Shown piece by piece: positions 15,843-24,064 of a DNA stretch of 64,000 nucleotides. A model generated the notes under the pieces. It made no database searches, was not told the DNA's origin, and saw only the letters and a list, made by a program, of their open reading frames with translations. Source of the DNA: Candidatus Scalindua sp. SCAELEC01 (GTDB taxonomy: Bacteria; Planctomycetota; Brocadiia; Brocadiales; Scalinduaceae); assembly GCA_004282745.1 (NCBI GenBank), contig SHMT01000014.1, positions 1 to 64,000 on the forward strand, written 5' to 3'. Position 1 is the stretch's first letter, and each line of letters starts with the position of its first letter. The position numbers and the translations under genes were made by a program.

Positions 15843-16421
15843 TTAAAGCTCTCCCTTTTCCGGCACTTGGCCCATTAGCATTTTTAACATTACCTCTTTG
15901 GTTTTTAATACCGTTGAATACAAATCAAGCCCGGCCTCCGTTGTCGGCCTTGTAACGTTTACCCGTAAGGTCAAACCGTCGCCTATCGTCTCCTCTTTTG
16001 CCTCTTCAGCCTTAAGTAAACCTCTCGCGTATTTCAATTCTGCCTTTTCAATCCTGCGTAAACCGTAGACACATATTGCCGCCTTGCCTTTGGCATCAAA
16101 TATACTTTGGCTCTCATATGCCGCACCGGACAGGATCGAGAGAACGCCAAGAGTACCACGGCCCGCATTGCCTGAGACACCAAGCAACCCCGACATAATC
16201 CCGCTACCTCGGCCCACGGTAGTTGAAGCATAACGTAAGGCCGTTCCACCGTAAATGATATCTGAACACATAATTTTAAGATCTCCGGCATATGACAAGA
16301 TCTGTTTGTCTGTTATTCCTTGATCGAATTTGACCGGCTTAACAATAAAACTCTGTTGTACGGTAGTGGCACACCCTGAAAAACAAATCATTACAATGAG
16401 AAAGAGTAGTAATTTTTTCAT
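15843..16421 (-). CDS. Phage-encoded lipoprotein in the tail operon
   Basis: 192 residues. A lipoprotein signal peptide ends in the lipobox FSGC at about residue 17 (LFLIVMICFSGCATT). The mature protein has a Gly-rich hydrophobic stretch near 70-100 (a possible amphipathic or buried helix) and a helical C-terminal half. It sits between the tape measure and the tail genes, one base after the tape measure stop. Phage lipoproteins can block superinfection or receptor use (as in T5 llp), which is a reasonable guess here but not shown. Confidence 0.7.
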   Translation of the reverse strand: MKKLLLFLIVMICFSGCATTVQQSFIVKPVKFDQGITDKQILSYAGDLKIMCSDIIYGGTALRYASTTVGRGSGIMSGLLGVSGNAGRGTLGVLSILSGAAYESQSIFDAKGKAAICVYGLRRIEKAELKYARGLLKAEEAKEETIGDGLTLRVNVTRPTTEAGLDLYSTVLKTKEVMLKMLMGQVPEKGEL

Positions 16422-16422
16422 A

Positions 16423-18519
16423 TCAATATGGCCTTCGGCCCCTCCCGTGGATAATGTTTAATGTTTTAATGTCGTTAAGAAATTCGCTTGCCGTGTGTTT
16501 GTCGGTCTTCATGGCGTGGCTCTTGCCGTCAAGTAGCAAGTTTACGTTAACGCTCTGGCCGCCCTCCTCCTGTACAAAACCGCCCTCTTGAAACTTTTGA
16601 ACCTTACCGCTTGACATCGCCCTCGTAATGGCTGACATATCCATACGGTTGATTGCAGAAATAGTATTGACACCCAACGCCTTAACGGCCTCTTTCCTGA
16701 CAACAAACTCCCCGGCCTCCGCTAACACTGAAACCTTGTCGCCTCCACCGTAACCCGGCAAATGTGCGCCTTGTTGCGCGTGAACCTGTCCGCCCACCTT
16801 GAACCTTTGCCGGTTATCGGCCGCGCTTATCTCGTCCCGGTTGTTTTGTGCTGCAATTTTAAAGGTCTCGCTGGCCACCTCTGTAAGCCCTAATTTATCA
16901 GTTAGGAAACCAACACCCTGACCAAGCAATAAAAACGGTTCTAATGCCTCCTTGAATGCAAGTTTTACCTGTCTGGCAATGTCTATTACCTTACCGGCTG
17001 CCTTAACCATAAACGAGATACTATCGGCAACCTTTGCGATGAATTCCGGCAAGTTGTCGGTCATTGATTGTATTCCCTCTCTTAGCGCCTCAAGTTGTGG
17101 TCTTACCTTTTCAAGTATTGGATCTAATCCGCCTGAGTCCACAAGCTCTTTAAAACCGATTGCAAGGTCGCCAAGATCCGCGATAACGTCGACGATCTCG
17201 TCTCTGAACTGATCCCCGATAACGCGCGCCATATTATCAAAGGCTGTCTTGGCCTTATCGATCCGCACCTCTGCACTACCCATACGGATTCCAACCTCGG
17301 CAACTCTCGATCCTGTAGCGTTTAGGGCCACTTCAGTAACCTTGTTGACTCCCTCCAAATTAGAAAAAACCTTTGTGAGCCTTGCGGCCTGTTCGGCCCC
17401 GAATATTACGGCCGTTGATTGTAATTTTTGCTCATCTGTCAGATTTTTAAAGGCGTCCGCCAAGTCGAAAGAAATATCGCGAGCGCTTCTTAAGGCGCCG
17501 GACTCAGTTAATGTGTTGACCCCCAACTCTTTGAGTTTGTCCCCTGCTTCCTTTGTGGGCCTGACTAGCTTAACAAGTCCTGTCTTTAAGGCGTTGGCCG
17601 CCTCGTTTCCTGATCCAAACACCTCGATAATAGGTGTCAAGAAACCGGCTGTCTCTTCTATGGTGAGGCCCGCCGCCTGTGCTATTGGTGAAAGCGTAGC
17701 AACACCCGCCGCCAACTCCTTGAGGTTTGTACCGAAATTATTTGAAACCTCATTTAGTATGTCCGTCAATCTCCCTGCCTCTTTTGCCTCCACTCCAAAG
17801 CCCTTAAGTGACGCCTTAATCCTTTCGCTGGCCTTTTCAACGGTTATACCCCCGGCGATAGCTGTTTCAATCGCTATAACCTGCAAATCAAAGGCGTCTT
17901 TAATGCTAAAGCCTGCTTGCTTGAATGCCGTTGCACCTGCGAGCACGTCGGTTGCACTGACGCCAAAGACCTCCGACAATCCCGTCGCCGTCTTGATGAA
18001 GTCTTCCGCGTTGCCTTCTGTGTCCCCCAATACTTTCTGAAGATCCAAAACGGCACCCTCGAATTTTACGGATTCACCGAAAGCTTTTACTCCCAAAGCA
18101 ACACCCACGGCCGCAACGGCTGCACCCAATAAACCGGCGCCTTTCGTGACGGTTGCAAGTGGACTTTTTAAACTTGATATCGATTTTCCGAACGTTACAT
18201 TTGAGCGGCCAAGCTCTCTATTGTTGCGCTCTATCTTTCTGGTCATTTCGGTATGCGCCCTCTGGATATCGTTGGCGCTGGCCGTACCGCTCCTCTTGAT
18301 CTTCTCAAACTGTTCTTTGGCCCGGCGGCTACTCTCTTTTATAGCCTTCTCAGACCTTATGCCCATTGACTTAAAAGCCTGAGAAATTTCTTTTGATTCT
18401 TTGTCCGCGTCTTCCCTCATCTCCCGAAAGGATCTACTCACGGCCTGTTTTAAATCTCCAATGGTCTCTTGTCCCTCTCTGGTATCACCGCCTATTTTGA
18501 TTTTTACGTCTTTCCCCAT
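16423..18519 (-). CDS. Phage tail tape measure protein
   Basis: 698 residues. A long N-terminal coiled coil (about 1-120) rich in Lys, Glu and Arg is followed by the conserved TP901-type core from about 140 (FGVSATDVLAGATAFKQAG, GVEAKEAGRLTDILNEVS, FGTNLKELAAGVATLSPIA, VFGSGNEAANALKTGL). Membrane-like segments lie near 130-150 and 500-530. A glycine-rich GGQVHAQQGAHLPGYGGGDKV motif lies near 580, typical of tape measures. It sets tail length and enters the host envelope at infection. Confidence 0.93.
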   Translation of the reverse strand: MGKDVKIKIGGDTREGQETIGDLKQAVSRSFREMREDADKESKEISQAFKSMGIRSEKAIKESSRRAKEQFEKIKRSGTASANDIQRAHTEMTRKIERNNRELGRSNVTFGKSISSLKSPLATVTKGAGLLGAAVAAVGVALGVKAFGESVKFEGAVLDLQKVLGDTEGNAEDFIKTATGLSEVFGVSATDVLAGATAFKQAGFSIKDAFDLQVIAIETAIAGGITVEKASERIKASLKGFGVEAKEAGRLTDILNEVSNNFGTNLKELAAGVATLSPIAQAAGLTIEETAGFLTPIIEVFGSGNEAANALKTGLVKLVRPTKEAGDKLKELGVNTLTESGALRSARDISFDLADAFKNLTDEQKLQSTAVIFGAEQAARLTKVFSNLEGVNKVTEVALNATGSRVAEVGIRMGSAEVRIDKAKTAFDNMARVIGDQFRDEIVDVIADLGDLAIGFKELVDSGGLDPILEKVRPQLEALREGIQSMTDNLPEFIAKVADSISFMVKAAGKVIDIARQVKLAFKEALEPFLLLGQGVGFLTDKLGLTEVASETFKIAAQNNRDEISAADNRQRFKVGGQVHAQQGAHLPGYGGGDKVSVLAEAGEFVVRKEAVKALGVNTISAINRMDMSAITRAMSSGKVQKFQEGGFVQEEGGQSVNVNLLLDGKSHAMKTDKHTASEFLNDIKTLNIIHGRGRRPY

Positions 18520-18522
18520 AGT

Positions 18523-19041
18523 TTAGCTCTTTAACTTTACCCCCGCACCGACAAGCGCCTTAACCGGATCAACTCTTTTTGTCCCGGTCAACCTCTCAAC
18601 GGCTGTTTGTTGAAATAGCCTCACCTGTGGCAAGGTGTATTCTAAAATATCAGAAAATTTGTGGCCTTGATGGATAAGGAAGTCAAACGCAATAGCAAGC
18701 TTACTCGCGACAATTACGTCCCTTTTCTTTGCTTTCTGCGCTTTGATCTGTTGCTCTTCAGCATCGCCGAAATTAAGCTCGATGAAGACCTCGACAAGAT
18801 TGTTTAAAACCTCGATAGGTAATTCATCGATATCGATATCAATTGAATTCTCAACCAACTTTATTATATGAGGCAAGTATTCTACCTCCTTGGCTTCTCC
18901 CTCTTGTAGCTTTGCGACGCGGCACGCTAGGCCAATCTCCTTGACCTTAAGCGGCCGCATGAATGCCCGCAATACTTGACCGTCGGGAAGCTCCAGGACG
19001 ATAAACTTCTCACTAAAAAACTGGTCTGGTTTATCCAACAA
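18523..19041 (-). CDS. Tail assembly chaperone-like protein
   Basis: About 172 residues, charged and helical, placed between the tail tube and tape measure genes, where tail assembly chaperones lie. EKFIVLELPDGQVLRAFMRPLKVKE at the start resembles gpG-type proteins. I chose the TTG at 19041 because GGGAG sits six bases before it. The upstream in-frame GTG at 19113 would overlap the tube gene by more than 80 bases. The start lies inside the 3' end of the tube gene, in the +1 frame, so coupled translation or a +1 frameshift at the CTTTTTG stretch are both conceivable. Confidence 0.6.
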   Translation of the reverse strand: MLDKPDQFFSEKFIVLELPDGQVLRAFMRPLKVKEIGLACRVAKLQEGEAKEVEYLPHIIKLVENSIDIDIDELPIEVLNNLVEVFIELNFGDAEEQQIKAQKAKKRDVIVASKLAIAFDFLIHQGHKFSDILEYTLPQVRLFQQTAVERLTGTKRVDPVKALVGAGVKLKS

Positions 19042-19774
19042 AAAGCGCTCCCATTGGTTCGGTCGGCGTTGTGGACTTATCAACCAGAACGTTAAGGATA
19101 ATATTTGCCTCACTCCAATTGTCAGGCGTAATTGCTGTATCGCCTTCGATCTTTAGCTCTGCGTTGTTGATCTTCCATGTTAAAGCCTGACCGTTTGAGA
19201 CCTCGATTTCAATTCTTGCCGAACCTGTGATTGTGAAGTCTTTACCCGGAACAACTTTGAATCTATTCCTCGCGGCTGACGTGTAATTTAATTCTAATGT
19301 CAAACCGGTGGTGATACTTCCCCCGTCTATAATTTTTATTTCACCGGTTGTAGCGTTCACAATCTCATAGTCGGTACCCTCAACATAAGTGGGAGTACCA
19401 CCCGTACCGTCAATCGTTAGCGATGAAATATTCGTTTCAGCCGTAAAGATAGAACGGTCTAATATTACGGGTGCCGTTGCTGCTTCGTCGGTTATTGTTG
19501 CCCCTGCCTGATTAGACGCCGCCTTGCCGCTACCAAACATAAGTATGTTCATGTTGTCGGCGCTGAATTCATCTATATTGAAAGACAACCCCATTGAGGA
19601 TTCAGTAACAAGGGTTTTGTCTCTCTGCCTTGCACCATCTGAAAAAGTGAAATGCTCAAGCGTTGTAATTGCACGCTGCAAGTTAATACTCGGTATATTC
19701 CCCAAATCGAGGAACCCGTTTCCGTCGTTGAAAAACACACGACCCGAACCGATTAGATAGTTTTCCGTTCCCAT
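19031..19774 (-). CDS. Phage major tail tube protein
   Basis: 247 residues. SGRVFFNDGNGFLDLGNIPSI at the start, followed by HFTFSDGARQRDKTLVTESS, is typical of siphophage tube subunits. The C-terminal half reads like an Ig-like extension (ITGSARIEIEVSNGQ ... SEANIILNVLVDKS). It comes just after the tail terminator and before the chaperone and tape measure genes, the usual order. Confidence 0.85.
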   Translation of the reverse strand: MGTENYLIGSGRVFFNDGNGFLDLGNIPSINLQRAITTLEHFTFSDGARQRDKTLVTESSMGLSFNIDEFSADNMNILMFGSGKAASNQAGATITDEAATAPVILDRSIFTAETNISSLTIDGTGGTPTYVEGTDYEIVNATTGEIKIIDGGSITTGLTLELNYTSAARNRFKVVPGKDFTITGSARIEIEVSNGQALTWKINNAELKIEGDTAITPDNWSEANIILNVLVDKSTTPTEPMGALFVG

Positions 19775-19784
19775 AATTCCCCCT

Positions 19785-20237
19785 TTATGCTAAATTAAAC
19801 GGCGCGAACGCCTTTGTTAAATATCTCATCTCAAAAGTCATGAGGATTGAGGCAATCTTTTTGTCGTTTTGCCCAAAACCAAATGATTCATTTTGTACGG
19901 GTTTGGTATCCTGTACCAAGTTTGAAAACCCCGTGTCGGTACCGATAGCCTTAATAATGTCCGCCATAATATCGCGCATATCAGCACCCGACGTCGCCCC
20001 GGAAACCTTGGCCTCGATCTCAACCGTTAAGGTGTAAATGTGATTACCGCCCCTGACCTCTACCTCTTCCCCCGTGTCCCGTATGTCCATTGCTGGTAAT
20101 TCCGAAACCTGAAAGTCGGTCGTACGCCACTCGAAGACATTCGACCCGATATTCGTTTCATACCCATTGCCGGTCGTAATGGTCTGCATGCGCGTCTTTA
20201 ACGCCGCCATGATTTGTTCTCTGATACTATCAGCCAT
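19785..20237 (-). CDS. Tail terminator / gpU-like protein
   Basis: 150 residues. MADSIREQIMAALKTRMQTI, the central LPAMDIRDTGEEVEV and the C-terminal FGFGQNDKKIASILMTFEMRYLT match the pattern of lambda gpU-type tail terminators. It lies between the head-tail joining gene and the tube gene, as in lambda. It would close the growing tail tube. Confidence 0.65.
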   Translation of the reverse strand: MADSIREQIMAALKTRMQTITTGNGYETNIGSNVFEWRTTDFQVSELPAMDIRDTGEEVEVRGGNHIYTLTVEIEAKVSGATSGADMRDIMADIIKAIGTDTGFSNLVQDTKPVQNESFGFGQNDKKIASILMTFEMRYLTKAFAPFNLA

Positions 20238-20240
20238 TTT

Positions 20241-20540
20241 TTAATCCTGTGATAAAAGTACATTAGTTAGGCCGGTTCCGTCCGGCTGAATGCCTATAAC
20301 GTTGTATACAACGCTGTCAATCGTCATTGTGTCGCCATGCGCAAGTCCTGATACGTCGCTTGTCTTGACGGTAACTTGTGGCTGAAGCGTTTCGATGTCA
20401 ACGTCGTCTTGTTGATCCTCAAGGAAGGCATTATCAAAAATGCCTTGGATTGTCCCCGAATTATAGGTGATATCAACAGCGAATTCGTCCGAATCAAGGA
20501 ACGTGTCAAGGTCTGTTAATATGTCATCTTTTAAAGCCAT
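20241..20540 (-). CDS. Head-tail joining protein (lambda FII-like)
   Basis: 99 residues, acidic and beta-rich; VTVKTSDVSGLAHGDTMTIDSVVYNVIGIQPDGTG is the pattern of the FII/Gifsy attachment family that links the head neck to the tail. Size and gene position (capsid, FII, U, V order) agree. Confidence 0.7.
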   Translation of the reverse strand: MALKDDILTDLDTFLDSDEFAVDITYNSGTIQGIFDNAFLEDQQDDVDIETLQPQVTVKTSDVSGLAHGDTMTIDSVVYNVIGIQPDGTGLTNVLLSQD

Positions 20541-20615
20541 AATAGTATTTGTGACGGCCTAGCTGCTCCAACCAGACCGCCACACACTCCCCTTTATAAA
20601 ATTTATACGATACCC

Positions 20616-21575
20616 TTAAACACCTGTTACCAATCCACCGGCACCAGTATAGATAAAGGCTTCGTCAACATTCTGTCTTGCCCGGTAAACGTTACTTCTT
20701 TTCTGCTCTTCCCTGTACTGTTCAACGACAACGCTTTCAGGGCTGTCACCAGTCCAGAGGAATGTCCTCCCGATTGCCGGTTCAAGCATATTCTCACCCG
20801 TAGCGATTTTGAACAAGCCGACAAGGGTTGTGTCCCAAATATCGGTAAGAGACGATGTCTTACCCTTCTTCGCCGTATCTCTTATGGCATTGCCGGTCAA
20901 GACTCTATCAACACCGAAATACTGAGCAAGCACCCTTTTTTGTGCGTCCTCTCCACCTATCTCGATAGGGTTTGTATACTTCAGTGCTTCCCTGAGTTCA
21001 TTCGTTTCGATAAGCTCATCAAATACGCTCTTTGCCAGTGCCAAAACATTGGGAATTATGCCCCTGTTGTTTCTCATCTTCTTTTTAAGGGCAATCACAT
21101 CGGCCCTTGGCGTAGCATTGGTCGCATCACTCCAAACTGCTGCGGCCGCCTGCTGCGTTGGAATATTGGTAGTATTAAAGGTCATATTCGCAATACGCTT
21201 CTCCTGCGCCCTCAAGACCTTATCCATGGCCCTTTGGGTAGATATAACCTCGGCGTCAAAGAACGACGCGTAAAGCTCGCGCTCTACATCGTCGAGAAGA
21301 TCTTCGAAACCGTACTCCTCACAATCATAAGAACCGGTCGAAAACTCGTAATCATCCCTTTTGTAATCTCCCCTTGGCGCCCTTTTAAGTTCAGCCTCTT
21401 TGAACATAGCTTCAATAGGTATCTTGGGATAATTACTTTTCTTCTGTAACACGTTTTTAAACGGCATTAATACCGTCCCGATAAAGCCCGCCTGCTCCGC
21501 ATCAATCATATACTCGAAAGCAACGTCTCCTAGATCACGCCTCAACTCAGCCGATCCGCTTTTTAATATTGGCAT
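20616..21575 (-). CDS. Major capsid protein
   Basis: 319 residues, complete. It has an N-terminal helical arm, YPKIPIEAMFKEAELKRAPRGDYKR, then a long helix (VERELYASFFDAEVISTQRAMDK), and a C-terminal half with WTGDSPESVVVEQYREEQKRSNVYRARQNVDEAFI. The closing motif is common in capsid proteins of the HK97 fold. It is flanked by decoration and joining genes. The product forms the icosahedral shell. Confidence 0.87.
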   Translation of the reverse strand: MPILKSGSAELRRDLGDVAFEYMIDAEQAGFIGTVLMPFKNVLQKKSNYPKIPIEAMFKEAELKRAPRGDYKRDDYEFSTGSYDCEEYGFEDLLDDVERELYASFFDAEVISTQRAMDKVLRAQEKRIANMTFNTTNIPTQQAAAAVWSDATNATPRADVIALKKKMRNNRGIIPNVLALAKSVFDELIETNELREALKYTNPIEIGGEDAQKRVLAQYFGVDRVLTGNAIRDTAKKGKTSSLTDIWDTTLVGLFKIATGENMLEPAIGRTFLWTGDSPESVVVEQYREEQKRSNVYRARQNVDEAFIYTGAGGLVTGV

Positions 21576-21637
21576 CTTTTGCCCTCCTCAAATAAGAATT
21601 GGTATAAAAATAAATTTTTCCAAAAAATTTGGGCAAT

Positions 21638-21689
21638 AAAAAAGGCAAGTATCCTGTAAGGGTGTTGGCCCCAACAAGCCTTGCCTTTT
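21638..21689 (-). terminator. Structured hairpin with T-run between decoration and capsid genes
   Basis: On the minus strand, AAAAGGCAAG and CTTGCCTTTTTTATT form the outer stem, with an inner GTTGG/CCAAC arm pair. It follows the decoration gene and precedes the capsid gene by about 60 bases. It has the look of an intrinsic terminator or attenuator that could alter the decoration-to-capsid expression ratio. Confidence 0.6.
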
Positions 21690-21740
21690 AAATCGTTGCC
21701 TCTCGTATGCCTACGAAAGACTAGCCCGTATTCAATTGTC

Positions 21741-22502
21741 TTACGCTGCAAAGTGTAACGAGTAAACCGGCTTCGTTACTGCACCGGCCAGTGTTCCCGT
21801 TGCCGCCGCCCTTATCAACAAGCGGTCGCCTACTGTAACATTGAGATTTGCTGCCGTACCGTGCAATGTCAATGTCCTCTTTGTATTTGCCGCTATTGCT
21901 GCGCCTCCGGTTGCCTTGGTCGTGTTGCCGTCTACAGCCGCAAGCATGGCGTCTGTTCCTGTCCCGTCCTGACCCAAATTGGTAATTGAGAACGTGACAT
22001 AATTTGTGTCATTTGCCGCAAGTGCTGCAAGGCTGGAAAAATCGGCCTGTGTCAACTTTCCGGTCATTGGTGCAATGACATACTCGTCGGTATCGCCAGT
22101 TGTTGCGATAGACGCCCCGGACTCGCTCAAGTTCCTGTCATTCGTATGGAATGGCAAGACCTCGATTATGTCACCGTCTGCCGTTGCTGCCTCAATTGCG
22201 GTACCTATCTGCGCACCGTTTGCGATACTCGATATCTTGCCGGATGCAGCCCCGTAAATGGCAGTCCCCGCGCTAATGGCTCCACTTGCCACCATCTCAT
22301 GTGAACCCACATCATTTCTTGGCCTTACCGCAACAACTGCGGCGGCTGCGGCGGGAGCTAGCACTGTACCGATATACCCTTCACCGGCTCCGGCAAGCTC
22401 TACCTCGATAGGACTTGTCGTACTCCCCGATTTAATCTTGACTCTCTGCCCTTGGGTCAAGGCAACGTTTGCCGTAAATGTTAAGTTACCCTCTGTTCTC
22501 AT
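21741..22502 (-). CDS. Head decoration / capsid cement protein (DUF2190-like start)
   Basis: 253 residues. The N-terminal half (LTFTANVALTQGQRVKIKSG, IGTVLAP, GTAIYGAASGKIS) is like DUF2190 capsid-cement domains. The C-terminal half is Ala/Thr-rich beta structure. It lies between the protease/scaffold gene and the capsid gene, in the place of lambda gpD. Ribosome site GGGGGG is close upstream. Confidence 0.75.
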   Translation of the reverse strand: MRTEGNLTFTANVALTQGQRVKIKSGSTTSPIEVELAGAGEGYIGTVLAPAAAAAVVAVRPRNDVGSHEMVASGAISAGTAIYGAASGKISSIANGAQIGTAIEAATADGDIIEVLPFHTNDRNLSESGASIATTGDTDEYVIAPMTGKLTQADFSSLAALAANDTNYVTFSITNLGQDGTGTDAMLAAVDGNTTKATGGAAIAANTKRTLTLHGTAANLNVTVGDRLLIRAAATGTLAGAVTKPVYSLHFAA

Positions 22503-22551
22503 AGCGTTCCCCCCTCATAAAAATTAATTCTGTTAAAATGTGACTCTAATC

Positions 22552-23097
22552 TTAGGCTGCAATATATGCCGCGTGTTCCTCTGGATGAGACTTTGCAACG
22601 GCCTTCATTGCATCAGTCTTTGTACACTTGTGCTCTGCCTGATATTCTGCGACCAAAGTCTTGAAATCTTTCTTATCGGATTCCTCGTTCGTTTCGGCCT
22701 CTTCATCAACCGGCTTTACTGCTTCATTTGCAAGAGTATTTAAACCCTTGGCGTTCCGGTTCTTCTCGGCTGCCAGTATTGTGACGGCTGCCTGTTCGCC
22801 GGTTGTCTTGCCGTCATACTTTAGTTTTTCAACAAGCGCCTCATGTCCGGGTAAAGATTGCCCCTCAACTGCCTTGATCCTCTCGGCCTCCGATTTTGCG
22901 CCTTCAGAGATACCCGCCAACCTGCCAACCTTTTCACCCTCGGCATGGCCAGCGTCGAAAGACTCCTTGTCAATGGCATCGCGGTTTGACTCAACACCAA
23001 GAGTAAAAATCTCGTCGTAAACTTCCGGGTAATTCTCCTTGACCCTGTCCGCCGTCAAAACTTCTTTTGTTTTCTTCGTCTTACTAATTGCTGTCAT
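22552..23097 (-). CDS. Nested scaffold protein from an internal start (lambda Nu3-like)
   Basis: An in-frame ATG at 23097 (MTAISKTKKTKE) is preceded by AAAGGGGGGCT at about 23101-23111, a strong ribosome site. It would give a 181-residue protein equal to the C-terminal scaffold part of the protease gene. Lambda makes Nu3 from inside gene C in exactly this way. The charge, the helical pattern and the C-terminal basic stretch fit a capsid scaffold. Confidence 0.7.
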   Translation of the reverse strand: MTAISKTKKTKEVLTADRVKENYPEVYDEIFTLGVESNRDAIDKESFDAGHAEGEKVGRLAGISEGAKSEAERIKAVEGQSLPGHEALVEKLKYDGKTTGEQAAVTILAAEKNRNAKGLNTLANEAVKPVDEEAETNEESDKKDFKTLVAEYQAEHKCTKTDAMKAVAKSHPEEHAAYIAA

Positions 23098-23961
23098 TTC
23101 AGCCCCCCTTTGAAAATTGCTATCAATATTCTCTTCGCTCTGCGCCTCTTTTACCCTCTGTAAAAGTTCACCCGACGCGACCACCTCATCAACCAAACCG
23201 GCCTCAACCCCTTGGCTGCCTAAAAATATTTGACCGTCTGCCATTTCAGACAAAACCACCTCCACGTTAACACCCCGAAACGTTGCAATATCCTGCACAA
23301 AGGCGTCGTATAGGTGGTCAACCTGTCTTTGTAGCTCGGCGCGTCCCTCTTCGGTAAGTGGCGCCGTACGTGACGTGATCCTTTTCTTGCTTCCAGCCGT
23401 TATTTCCGTTGTCTTGATACCCAACCGTTTTTCAAGCTCAGAAACGTCAACGTGTGAGACCACAACACCAATCGATCCCGTAATTGCCGCCTCATCAGTA
23501 ACAAAGACCTCATGAGCGGCGGCCCCGATCCAATAAGCTGCCGACGTCATCATTGAAGACGTTACCGCGATAATATGCTTTCTCTCTCTTGCCTCAAATA
23601 CAAGGTTTGCAAACTCCTGCACACAGAACACAACGCCTCCCGGAGAATCGATATCAAGTATAATTGATTCAATGTTTTCGTTTTCAATGAGCGTGTTGAA
23701 ATCCCGCGTCATTATGTCAAGTGTTGCACCGCCGAAGATCCACGCCCAAATGTCCATTTTTGGCTGAATAACTCCCTCTATCTGCATGACTCCGACGTTA
23801 TCTTCGGTGAAGAAAGAGGGGCCAAACCTTGCAAGCCTCTTTTCATCTTCAAAAAACCCGGCAATGTCTTCGGCCTTAACGTCCTCTAGGCTGCTTTTGA
23901 TTTTGTCAAGCTCTTCAGGCAGTATTGACCACATACTCGGTAGCTGTTGTATTGTTTTCAT
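22552..23961 (-). CDS. S49-family prohead protease with scaffold tail (lambda gpC-like)
   Basis: 469 residues from the start at 23961, which has AGGGGGCG nine bases before it; the longer in-frame start at 24003 lacks such a site. The protease domain (about 45-280) has the SppA-type IDSPGG word, SSMMTSAAYWIG (catalytic serine region) and TGSIGV. From about 290 to the end the protein is charged and helical (EKNRNAKGL ... KCTKTDAMK), as expected for a scaffold. A second strong ribosome site lies inside. The product matures the prohead. Confidence 0.87.
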   Translation of the reverse strand: MKTIQQLPSMWSILPEELDKIKSSLEDVKAEDIAGFFEDEKRLARFGPSFFTEDNVGVMQIEGVIQPKMDIWAWIFGGATLDIMTRDFNTLIENENIESIILDIDSPGGVVFCVQEFANLVFEARERKHIIAVTSSMMTSAAYWIGAAAHEVFVTDEAAITGSIGVVVSHVDVSELEKRLGIKTTEITAGSKKRITSRTAPLTEEGRAELQRQVDHLYDAFVQDIATFRGVNVEVVLSEMADGQIFLGSQGVEAGLVDEVVASGELLQRVKEAQSEENIDSNFQRGAEMTAISKTKKTKEVLTADRVKENYPEVYDEIFTLGVESNRDAIDKESFDAGHAEGEKVGRLAGISEGAKSEAERIKAVEGQSLPGHEALVEKLKYDGKTTGEQAAVTILAAEKNRNAKGLNTLANEAVKPVDEEAETNEESDKKDFKTLVAEYQAEHKCTKTDAMKAVAKSHPEEHAAYIAA

Positions 23962-23965
23962 ACTT

Positions 23966-24064
23966 TTAACGCCCCCTATTACGTTTACTTGACGCATTCG
24001 CAAGCTGTTTCTGTTTGCGCCTCTGGTTACGCTCTTTGGTCTTTTGCTTATTTGGCTTTGCCAT
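23966..24064 (-). CDS. 32-residue very basic protein between portal and protease genes
   Basis: This short frame overlaps the portal stop (TAATG) and ends just before the protease start. The product is almost entirely Lys, Arg, Gln and Asn (MAKPNKQKTKERNQRRKQKQ and on). Coupled translation and tight packing support that it is made. It may bind DNA or the acidic scaffold; no known homologue is recalled. Confidence 0.55.
   Translation of the reverse strand: MAKPNKQKTKERNQRRKQKQLANASSKRNRGR

Noticed and set aside
16952-18382. Plus-strand frames up to 263 codons opposite the tape measure gene
   Set aside because: Antisense shadows of a long gene; composition and lack of ribosome sites argue against coding.
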